Of a stretch of DNA of 6,022 nt, positions 1 to 5,696 are shown in pieces. Each line of letters starts with the position of its first letter. Within the stretch, counting starts at the first letter, position 1. Source of the DNA: Rickettsia typhi (GTDB lineage Bacteria; Pseudomonadota; Alphaproteobacteria; Rickettsiales; Deianiraeaceae); assembly GCA_945878495.1 (NCBI GenBank), contig CAMCTP010000053.1, positions 1 through 6,022 of the forward strand, written 5' to 3'. The translations under genes and the position numbers were made by a program. The notes under the pieces are model-generated. The model did not search any database. It was not told the origin of the DNA and worked only from the letters and a program-made list of their open reading frames with translations.

Positions 1-120
1 GTTGAGCCTGTTGTTGTTGAGCCTGTTGTTGTTGAGCCTGTTGTTGTTGAGCCTGTTGTTGTTGAGCCTGTTGTTGTTGAGCCTGTTGTTGTTGAGCCTG
101 TTGTTGTTGAGCCTGTTGCA
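1..120. repeat. 15-bp tandem repeat, eight units, continuing past the left edge
   Basis: The unit gttgagcctgttgtt is repeated eight times in a row from position 1. The first seven copies are identical and the eighth differs only in its last two bases (ca for tt). Partial copies of the same core (gttgagcctgttg) occur at about 175-187, inside the same gene. The unit is a multiple of three, so gain or loss of copies lengthens or shortens the encoded QQQQA tract without a frameshift. Perfect identity between copies, including synonymous positions (CAA CAA CAA CAG GCT every time), indicates recent expansion or ongoing homogenisation. The true copy number is unknown because the array runs off the window. 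Confidence 0.97.
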
Positions 121-235
121 TTTTCCATCTCTCGTAGGCCTGCTTTAAAGAGTTAGCTTGCTGTTGCTCTTGTTGTTGAGCCTGTTGCTCTTGATCATAT
201 TGCTCCTGTTGGGCAGCTTGTTGTCTAGAAGCCAT
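1..235 (-). CDS. Glutamine/alanine-rich tandem-repeat protein, N-terminal part (3' end outside window)
   Basis: I do not recognise this gene. It reads leftwards from an ATG at 235-233 and stays open to the edge, giving the first 78 residues. Residues 1-27 are already rich in Gln, Glu and Ala (it starts MASRQQAAQQEQYDQ). A short mixed segment follows at about 28-39 (SLKQAYERWKM). From about residue 40 the chain is a pure five-residue repeat, QQQQA, encoded by identical 15-bp units. No signal peptide, membrane segment or known domain is visible. The main reason to believe this frame is that the Gln-rich composition continues across the boundary between repeat and non-repeat DNA; other frames through the repeat lose their character or stop there. 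The spacer before the ATG is T-rich with no Shine-Dalgarno sequence. The period of five does not fit a canonical heptad coiled coil. A low-complexity surface, secreted or aggregation-prone protein is possible, but no function can be assigned. Confidence 0.6.
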   Translation of the reverse strand, partial: MASRQQAAQQEQYDQEQQAQQQEQQQANSLKQAYERWKMQQAQQQQAQQQQAQQQQAQQQQAQQQQAQQQQAQQQQAQ

Positions 236-267
236 AAAAATAGATAAAAAAGTTGTTAAAAAATAGC

Positions 268-295
268 TTGTCTTAAAATAGTATAAAAATATTAA
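268..295 (+). promoter_or_regulatory. Weak promoter-like match for the helicase gene
   Basis: On the plus strand TTGTCT (268-273) is followed after 16 bp by TATTAA (290-295), each matching 4 of 6 consensus bases. It overlaps the candidate minus-strand promoter almost exactly, so the two could compete for polymerase. Such matches are frequent by chance in DNA this A+T-rich. The leader to the ATG at 384 would be roughly 80 nt. Confidence 0.2.
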
Positions 296-302
296 ATGTC
301 AA
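275..302 (-). promoter_or_regulatory. Possible sigma70-type promoter for the Q-rich gene
   Basis: Read on the minus strand, a perfect TTGACA lies at 302-297. It is followed after 16 bp by TATTTT at 280-275, which matches 4 of 6 bases of TATAAT. A start near 268 would leave a leader of about 32 nt before the ATG at 235. The -35 box is convincing; the -10 is weak in such A+T-rich DNA. Confidence 0.35.
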
Positions 303-383
303 ATAAAATTATTAATTTTTTTCTTGCTTTTAAAATTACTAAACCCACATTTAAACATTTCAATCTTTTTCATTCTTAATATT

Positions 384-1844
384 ATGCAATTTAACGACCT
401 CGAAATCCCACTTCAAATAAAAAATAATCTATTTGAAATCGGATACGAAAACCCAACAGAAATACAAACTCACGCTATACCATATATACTTGAAGGATTT
501 GACGTACTTGCTTCATCTAAAACAGGAAGTGGTAAAACCGGTGCTTTTGGTATACCAATCTTGGCAAAAACAATCCAAGTTAATCAATTTTCTCTTATAC
601 TCGTTCCAACAAGAGAGCTTGCAATGCAGGTAAAGGAATCAATCCAAAAAATGGCCGGAAATGAACACGTAAAAATGGCAGTTATTTTTGGTGGTTCAAG
701 CATGCTTCGCCAAATTGATGTATTAAAAAGAAAGCCAAATATTGTTGTAGCAACACCTGGTAGACTTAAAGATCACATCGAAAGAGGAAATATCAAACTG
801 GCAAATTTTTCAATGCTTGTTCTTGATGAATTTGATAGAATGCTTGACATGGGATTTAAAAATGAAATTAAACATATTATTTCTCAACTGCCACGAGAAA
901 GACAGACTATAATGTTCTCCGCAACAACAAGAAAAACCATTCAAGATTCTGCAAAAGAATATTTGAAAAGCGATTACAAAGAAGTGATTGTTGGCTCTCA
1001 AGATGACGACCACTCTAATATAACTCAAGAGTTTATTATGGTTACAAGTCAAAATAAATTCCAAACTTTCTTTGATACAATTAAAAAAAACGAGGATAAA
1101 TCAATTATTGTTTTCGTTTCAACCAAAAGAATGGCTGATGAGCTTGCTGAAAAACTTCATAATCAAGGATTTGCTGTTGAGCCTATACACGGTGATTTAC
1201 AACAAAGACAAAGAGAGGCTGTTATTAAGGCTTTTCGTGCTGATAAAATAAAAACTCTAATAGCAACTGACGTTGTTGCAAGAGGATTGGATATACCGCA
1301 TGTCGAAATTGTCATGAACTATGATATGCCAAAAAACCCTGAAGACTACACTCATAGGATCGGTCGTACTGGTAGAGCTGGAAAAGAAGGGACATCTATA
1401 TCATTTGTTCTTCCTCAAGAGTCAAAAATTCATCGTGCGATAGCAACAAAAAAGACATCAGATGAATTTGAGTCTGATTTTGGTAAAAGATCACCTAGAT
1501 CTGGCGGCTTTGGCGGTGGATCAAGATTCGGTGGCGGAGGTCAAAGATCAGGAGGATTCGGTGGCGGTTCTAGATTCGGTGGCGGAGGAGACAGACCTAG
1601 ATCTGGTGGCTTTGGCGGTGGATCAAGATTTGGAGATGATAAACCTAGATTTGAACGCAGAGAAAGAGATGGTGATTCATCTGCTCCTTCAAGTTCATTT
1701 GGCGAAGATAGACCAAGAAGATCATTCGGAGGAGACAGACCTAGATCTGGTGGCTTTGGCGGAGGTCAAAGATCAGGAGGATTCGGTGGCGGTTCTTCTT
1801 CTGGAGGATCTTACAAGCCAAGAAAACCAAAATACGAGGATTAA
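384..1844 (+). CDS. rhlE: DEAD-box ATP-dependent RNA helicase, RhlE type, with glycine-rich C-terminal tail
   Basis: This 486-residue protein unwinds or remodels RNA duplexes using ATP, in processes such as ribosome assembly, mRNA turnover and cold adaptation. All helicase motifs are visible: Q motif (Phe3 and GYENPTEIQ at 20-28), Walker A ASSKTGSGKT (43-52), PTRELA (75-80), TPGR (124-127), motif II DEFD (148-151), SAT (179-181), motif IV near 241-246, motif V ATDVVARGLDIP (294-305) and motif VI HRIGRTGRAG (324-333). The Phe in DEFD, where Ala is usual, is uncommon. Residues about 371-475 form a low-complexity tail of RSGGFGGGSR-like units, followed by a basic end (KPRKPKYED). Such Gly/Arg tails in related helicases bind RNA non-specifically. 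I chose ATG 384 because the family begins just before the Q motif (MQFNDLEIP). An upstream TTG at 324 would add 20 hydrophobic residues unlike the family. No Shine-Dalgarno sequence is seen. The family call is firm; RhlE rather than another DEAD-box subgroup is likely, not proven. Confidence 0.93.
   Translation: MQFNDLEIPLQIKNNLFEIGYENPTEIQTHAIPYILEGFDVLASSKTGSGKTGAFGIPILAKTIQVNQFSLILVPTRELAMQVKESIQKMAGNEHVKMAVIFGGSSMLRQIDVLKRKPNIVVATPGRLKDHIERGNIKLANFSMLVLDEFDRMLDMGFKNEIKHIISQLPRERQTIMFSATTRKTIQDSAKEYLKSDYKEVIVGSQDDDHSNITQEFIMVTSQNKFQTFFDTIKKNEDKSIIVFVSTKRMADELAEKLHNQGFAVEPIHGDLQQRQREAVIKAFRADKIKTLIATDVVARGLDIPHVEIVMNYDMPKNPEDYTHRIGRTGRAGKEGTSISFVLPQESKIHRAIATKKTSDEFESDFGKRSPRSGGFGGGSRFGGGGQRSGGFGGGSRFGGGGDRPRSGGFGGGSRFGDDKPRFERRERDGDSSAPSSSFGEDRPRRSFGGDRPRSGGFGGGQRSGGFGGGSSSGGSYKPRKPKYED
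1506..1796 (+). repeat. Direct DNA repeats inside the helicase glycine-rich tail
   Basis: Three pairs of perfect direct repeats can be read here. A 40-nt pair lies at 1532-1571 and 1757-1796 (offset 225). A 36-nt pair lies at 1583-1618 and 1727-1762 (offset 144). A 23-nt pair lies at 1506-1528 and 1608-1630 (offset 102). All three offsets are multiples of three, so deletion or duplication by recombination between copies would change tail length but keep the reading frame and the basic C-terminus. Identity extends through synonymous positions, which points to recent duplication of tail segments. Confidence 0.95.
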
Positions 1845-1878
1845 TATTAAAAATATTATCTATAGTTATTATCAAGAG

Positions 1879-1913
1879 CCCCTTTTATTTTGTAACGAAG
1901 TAGAAGGGGTTTT
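1879..1913 (+). terminator. Intrinsic terminator downstream of the helicase
   Basis: A 14-bp stem can be paired between 1879-1892 and 1896-1909, closed by a 3-nt loop (taa). It opens with four C-G pairs (cccc/gggg) and includes three G-U wobbles and no mismatches. TTTT follows at 1910-1913, then a mixed pyrimidine-rich stretch. It starts 34 bp after the helicase stop codon. The helicase and the cysteine desulfurase converge here. On the minus strand the hairpin is followed by CTCTTGATAAT, with no good U-tract, so it works best for the plus-strand gene but could also block transcription from the other side. Confidence 0.85.
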
Positions 1914-1973
1914 CTGTTATAAAATCTTGTTAATAGAGTTGAATATTTATTGCGTTTGACTTGATGTTCGAAA

Positions 1974-3059
1974 TCAATGATTAAAATACCTATCAATCAA
2001 TCCCTTAAAATCACCAGATTGGTTGAAAATTCCACTTGATATTCTTAGTGTGCATTCGATTCCTTGATAGCCAAGCAATTCAGGCATTTTAGATTTTTGT
2101 GATAAACCCCATGAACATGCCGACCCACCACTTGCCATAAATCCCAAAAAATCCAGCTTCATAAGCTCTTGCGATGTATTTTTTTCAGAATGAAAAAGCA
2201 ATGATGTATTGGGCAATCTAAGGATTGATTTTCCAGCTAACCTAAAACCATTTAATTCCGCAGCAGCTTCAATTTGAAGTTGCAAATATTGATTATCTTT
2301 ATATTGCTTGACTGTTTGTTTAGTTAATTTACAAGATTCGGCAAAGCCAAAAATTGCAGGAATATTTTGCGTTCCAGCCCTGTGATTGAATTCCTGCTGA
2401 CCTCCGAATAATAACGGTTTTATTGGGGAATTTTTTCTAAACATTAACGCCGCAATCCCTATTGGACCATAGATTTTATGGCTTGAAATTGTTATATAAT
2501 CAGGTAATATTTTGTCAAAATTAACGTCTATTTTTCCAAAGCTCTGTGATGCATCGGTGTGGAATAAAACTCCAAATTTTTTACATAAATCAGCTGCTGC
2601 CGTGATGTCATTTATTACGCCGGTTTCGTTATTTGCTTGCATTATGCTGACGAGTTTTGGCTGCTGTATTTTGATGATTTCCTCTAAATTATCGAGATCT
2701 ATTTCGCCATTTTGATTATTTTTAACAAAGACGCTATTTTTTATGCTTTGTAAGATCGATGGATGTTCAAGCTCTGAAGTGCATACAAGGTCATTGCCGA
2801 AAGCTCTGACTACTTGATTGTTCGACTCCGATCCACATGATGTAAAAATTAAATCATAATCTTTTGCGTGTTCTTTGAGTGTAATTTCAAGAATTTCAGC
2901 CCTTGCTTCTCTGATTATGTTTGCAGCAATTTGCCCATAATGATGCACAGAAGATGGGTTCAATGGTGCGCTTGGTAGATTTTTTCCAATGTAAGCCTTA
3001 ATATCCGGATGAAGTATAGTTGTCGCATTGTTGTCGAAATATATTTTTTCTTCTTGCAT
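1974..3059 (-). CDS. Cysteine desulfurase, NifS/IscS-type class V aminotransferase (short form)
   Basis: The protein is a PLP-dependent enzyme expected to convert L-cysteine to L-alanine while loading sulfur as a persulfide on its own cysteine, for Fe-S cluster assembly or tRNA thiolation. Residue numbers assume the ATG at 3059-3057 (361 aa). Seen: N-terminal IYFDNNATT (6-14), phosphate-binding region FTSCGSESNN (72-81, Ser in place of the usual Thr), PLP-stacking His99 in ELEHPS, NNETG (143-147), HTDASQSFGK with Asp169 and Gln172 (167-176), Schiff-base Lys195 in SSHKIYGP, RAGTQN (227-232) and catalytic Cys315 in SGGSACSWG. It is about 40 residues shorter than E. coli IscS (404 aa), partly through a trimmed segment before His99. 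Longer starts exist at ATG 3086 and TTG 3107, but family members begin right before the IYFDNNATT strand. No Shine-Dalgarno sequence is visible at any of them. No iscU, iscR or suf gene is adjacent, so IscS, NifS or a second paralogue cannot be separated here. Confidence 0.9.
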   Translation of the reverse strand: MQEEKIYFDNNATTILHPDIKAYIGKNLPSAPLNPSSVHHYGQIAANIIREARAEILEITLKEHAKDYDLIFTSCGSESNNQVVRAFGNDLVCTSELEHPSILQSIKNSVFVKNNQNGEIDLDNLEEIIKIQQPKLVSIMQANNETGVINDITAAADLCKKFGVLFHTDASQSFGKIDVNFDKILPDYITISSHKIYGPIGIAALMFRKNSPIKPLLFGGQQEFNHRAGTQNIPAIFGFAESCKLTKQTVKQYKDNQYLQLQIEAAAELNGFRLAGKSILRLPNTSLLFHSEKNTSQELMKLDFLGFMASGGSACSWGLSQKSKMPELLGYQGIECTLRISSGIFNQSGDFKGLIDRYFNH

Positions 3060-3110
3060 TTTGTTTATTATTTTATCAATTGTCATTAAACTTGTTTTTT
3101 TATGCAAGAA
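3051..3110. repeat. Inverted repeat containing both divergent start codons
   Basis: TTCTTGCAT at 3051-3059 and its exact reverse complement ATGCAAGAA at 3102-3110 are separated by 42 bp. Each arm is the first nine bases of a gene: the desulfurase reading left and the exporter reading right. Similarity continues outward if a 3-base insertion (ttc) is allowed in the left arm, since both genes then run into an A-rich stretch. The 42-bp centre is extremely A+T-rich and must hold at least part of the regulatory signals for both genes, yet I find no convincing -35/-10 pair in it on either strand. Confidence 0.7.
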
Positions 3111-4745
3111 AAAATTTCACAAATCCAAAATAAATCACAGACAAATCTTTTTAAACAGATCATAACATCTTGTAAAAGGGACTTTGTCCTAACCATTGCT
3201 TCTACGATTGCAACCTCGATTATCGTTCTTTCATTCGGTTTTTGTGTAAAAAATATTGTTGATGCGATAGGAGGTGGAGCAGTTGATATTTTATTACCAA
3301 TTTTGGTATTTTTATTCGTTGCAGTAATGCTTTGCATGTTTTCATTTTTTAGAAGCTATGCAAGCAATAGCATGGCTGAAAAATTTTGTAATGCTAAAAA
3401 ATTATGGATTTTTGAGCAAACTACAAAATCTCAGATTAAATCTGTTTATGATGTCGGTTTCGAGAAATTAACCTCATCAATACAGGCTGATTTTGTAAAA
3501 ATTAGATCCGCAATTGGCACAAACATGCCATTTTTTATCCGCAGCTCTTTTACCTTTGTTGGATCGTTAATTATATTATTTACAATATCTTTTAAAATAG
3601 CACTTTGCTCGTTTGGATCGATTATTGTCCTACTTTTACCGGCATTTTTATTGAAAAAAAAGCTAAAAGCCTTGTCAGCAAACATCACTCCTATGAGAAG
3701 TTCTTTAGATTCAGAAGTATTTGACTCAATCTTGAATATTAAATTGGTTAAAATATTTTCAAATGAAGCATCAGAGATTTCCATTAAACAAGCTAAGATA
3801 AATGAAATTTTCGCTCTTGAAAAAACAAGATTAAAAGTAAGAGCTTTATTTATCGCAGTTGCTATTTTTTCGGTTGTTGTTGGGTCGACTGTTGGTATTT
3901 ATCTCGGCAATATAGCTGTTATAAATGCTGAATTAACAGCTGGAGATCTCGGTGCGTTTGTGCTTTATTCTGTTATGATGACCGCAGGTCTTGCCGGTGC
4001 CGGTGAAAATGGTGTTGAGTTTTTTCGCTCATTTACAAGTTGGCGAAATATCCTAGAAATTCACTCAAAATTAAAACCTGAAAATCTAGATTGTGGATCA
4101 AAAATTGATAAAATAAATGAAATATCAGTGAATGAAATAATGTTTAATTATGATAAAAAGGAAAATATATTAATACCAAATTTTACGACAAAAACTGGAA
4201 ATCCAATAATTTTGAATGCTGAATCAGGCTCCGGAAAAACAACGTTTTTCGACATTTTAACAAAGTTTCATTTTGTTGATAACGGTAAAATTTCTATAAA
4301 TTCCATTGATATTAACGAAATTTCAACCGCAAGTATAAGAAATAAAATAGCATATTTTAATCAGCAATCCGCCGTTATGGATAAAACCCTGCTGGAGAAT
4401 CTGCAATACTCAGGAGAGTTAAATTTTGATAAAATCAAGCAAACAATGCACAACTTCAATCTTCAAAGCTTGATTGAAAGACTTGAGGAGAAAATATCAA
4501 ACCTATCTCTTTCGGGCGGAGAAAAAACTAGAATTGGATTGTGTTCAGCAATATTAAAACAAGCCAATGTCTACATCTTTGATGAGCCTACGACAGGTCT
4601 TGATTCTGATAACTCAATCCTGATTTATGGAGAAATTAATCGCCTTGTTGAATCCGGTAAGATTGTTTTCATCGCATCTCATGATTATGAATTAACTAAT
4701 TATTTCCCAAATGCTAAAATTATCAATATCGTGAAAAGTAGTTGA
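3102..4745 (+). CDS. ABC exporter half-transporter (membrane domain fused to ATPase)
   Basis: This 547-residue protein is a fused exporter subunit that should dimerise in the inner membrane and use ATP to move an unknown substrate, such as lipid, drug or peptide. Hydrophobic segments lie at roughly 28-48, 62-84, 147-165, 167-185, 246-272 and 282-300, giving the six helices of a type-I exporter. The ATPase starts near 338, with an A-loop Tyr350 and Walker A AESGSGKTT (373-381, first Gly replaced by Ala). The Q-loop is near Gln421-422 (FNQQ), the signature is LSGGE (470-474), Walker B is VYIFDEP (490-496, Asp494 and Glu495), and the switch His527 is in ASHD. The catalytic Glu and His are present, so it should hydrolyse ATP. 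The ATPase part is compact, about 210 residues. The region before the signature lacks the GERG-type X-loop common in MsbA-like exporters. ATG 3102 is the first ATG, preceded by TTTTTTT and no Shine-Dalgarno sequence. It is divergent from the desulfurase and heads the run towards ispA. Substrate cannot be inferred. Confidence 0.9.
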   Translation: MQEKISQIQNKSQTNLFKQIITSCKRDFVLTIASTIATSIIVLSFGFCVKNIVDAIGGGAVDILLPILVFLFVAVMLCMFSFFRSYASNSMAEKFCNAKKLWIFEQTTKSQIKSVYDVGFEKLTSSIQADFVKIRSAIGTNMPFFIRSSFTFVGSLIILFTISFKIALCSFGSIIVLLLPAFLLKKKLKALSANITPMRSSLDSEVFDSILNIKLVKIFSNEASEISIKQAKINEIFALEKTRLKVRALFIAVAIFSVVVGSTVGIYLGNIAVINAELTAGDLGAFVLYSVMMTAGLAGAGENGVEFFRSFTSWRNILEIHSKLKPENLDCGSKIDKINEISVNEIMFNYDKKENILIPNFTTKTGNPIILNAESGSGKTTFFDILTKFHFVDNGKISINSIDINEISTASIRNKIAYFNQQSAVMDKTLLENLQYSGELNFDKIKQTMHNFNLQSLIERLEEKISNLSLSGGEKTRIGLCSAILKQANVYIFDEPTTGLDSDNSILIYGEINRLVESGKIVFIASHDYELTNYFPNAKIINIVKSS

Positions 4746-4790
4746 TTTTAAAAAAATATCCAGCATCTAAAACCTAAATCTTTTTACAAT

Positions 4791-5693
4791 ATGAGCAAAA
4801 CAGAACTCGATCCATATAAATACTTTGAAAAATACCTAAAAGATTGTGGTACATTAGTTGATACTGATCTGGAAAGATACTTAAATATTGATGATAGTAG
4901 AGATTTGTCTGATATAATTTCTGCGATAAATTATAGCATTTTCTCTGGTGGTAAAAGAGTTAGGCCATTTTTGTTAATAGCTATATCTGATATGCTTGGA
5001 GTTTCAAGGGAATTGTCGGTAAAATTTTCTGCCGTGGTTGAAATGATTCATACCTACTCTTTAATACACGATGATTTACCCGCTCTTGACAACGACGACT
5101 TGAGAAGAGGGCAACCATCCTGCCATAAGAAATTTGGTGAAGCAACCGCAATACTAGCAGGAGACGCATTGTTAAATCGTGCTATTGAGGTTTGCTTGAT
5201 AAAAGATGACGAACTCGACGATGAAAAAAGGATAAAAATCATGCAGGAAATTTTTAAGGCTACTTCAATAAAAGGCTTGCTTGGTGGTCAAATACTTGAT
5301 ATCAACGCAGATAAGAAAAAGATTGTTGAGTTAGAAGATCTTGACAGAATTAATAACATGAAAACAGGTGCTTTATTTAGCATTTGCGCTAAAATTCCAT
5401 TTATATTGTGCGAAAATCCTGATCACGAAAAATTTCGCCCAAGAGTTGAAATGTACATTAAAAGTCTTTCATCGGCCTTTCAGGTTGCCGATGATATCGA
5501 TGATTACGAAAAGGATAAACTAAAGGGCAAAGAAAATGCAAATATCGCTCACATGACAAGTATTGAGCATGCAAAACATGAATTGGAGATATTGACAAAC
5601 CAAGCGATAGAAATGGTTCAGCCAATAAAAATTGATTGCTCTGACCTACTTGTGCAGTTTGCAAAATTTCTTAATAAACATATAAATGGTTAA
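4791..5693 (+). CDS. ispA: Farnesyl diphosphate synthase (short-chain polyprenyl synthase)
   Basis: The enzyme condenses isopentenyl diphosphate with dimethylallyl and then geranyl diphosphate to give C15 farnesyl diphosphate, feeding undecaprenyl carrier, quinone side-chain and haem O synthesis in the cytosol. Its 300 residues match the usual length. Seen: GGKRVRP (53-59); first Asp-rich motif DDLPALDNDDLRRG (94-107) with the two-residue Pro-Ala insertion typical of bacterial type-II FPP synthases; GGQILD (165-170); KTGALF (191-196); and second Asp-rich motif DDIDD (234-238) in FQVADDIDDYEKD. Tyr89-Ser90, five and four residues before the first Asp-rich motif, are the same as in E. coli IspA (HAYSLIHDD), which favours C15 over longer products. 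The segment after the second motif (KGKENANIAHMTS) is shorter and more divergent than usual. The start is the ATG 45 bp after the exporter stop; no Shine-Dalgarno sequence is seen. It ends 3 bp before nuoE, so the two are probably co-transcribed. Geranylgeranyl synthase activity is the main alternative. Confidence 0.92.
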   Translation: MSKTELDPYKYFEKYLKDCGTLVDTDLERYLNIDDSRDLSDIISAINYSIFSGGKRVRPFLLIAISDMLGVSRELSVKFSAVVEMIHTYSLIHDDLPALDNDDLRRGQPSCHKKFGEATAILAGDALLNRAIEVCLIKDDELDDEKRIKIMQEIFKATSIKGLLGGQILDINADKKKIVELEDLDRINNMKTGALFSICAKIPFILCENPDHEKFRPRVEMYIKSLSSAFQVADDIDDYEKDKLKGKENANIAHMTSIEHAKHELEILTNQAIEMVQPIKIDCSDLLVQFAKFLNKHING

Positions 5694-5696
5694 ACT

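Noticed and set aside
1..120. Regular short repeats that might suggest a CRISPR array.
   Set aside because: Units are 15 bp, directly abutting, with no unique spacers. This is a coding tandem repeat.
1..156. A plus-strand open frame reading VEPVV repeats, entering from the left edge and stopping at 154-156.
   Set aside because: The repeat is open in several frames on both strands. The VEPVV character is lost immediately after the repeat and the frame stops, whereas the minus-strand Q-rich composition continues through the non-repeat DNA to a plausible ATG. It remains the main alternative.
324..383. N-terminal extension of the helicase from a TTG codon at 324.
   Set aside because: It would add 20 hydrophobic residues absent from the family; ATG 384 places the Q motif at its usual distance from the start.
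1462..1959. A 165-codon plus-strand frame overlapping the helicase tail.
   Set aside because: It is a by-product of the stop-free glycine repeats in another frame (giving DLVALAVDQD-like repeats) and runs through the terminator hairpin. There is no sign of an independent gene.
3060..3107. Longer desulfurase starts at ATG 3086 or TTG 3107.
   Set aside because: They add residues before the conserved IYFDNNATT strand that family members lack, and the TTG start would overlap the exporter start codon. ATG 3086 cannot be fully excluded.
3446..3784. Minus-strand 112-codon frame inside the ABC exporter.
   Set aside because: It is the antisense of strongly conserved exporter coding sequence, with no family resemblance. 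The other internal frames at 433-633, 810-1064, 2512-2715, 3086-3337, 4981-5169, 5054-5242 and 5458-5664 are rejected for the same reason.
4746..4790. Possible terminator or separate promoter between the exporter and ispA.
   Set aside because: No stable hairpin with a T-run is visible. The promoter-like match upstream (TTGTTT at 4663, TATGAA at 4686) lies in coding sequence and is weak.
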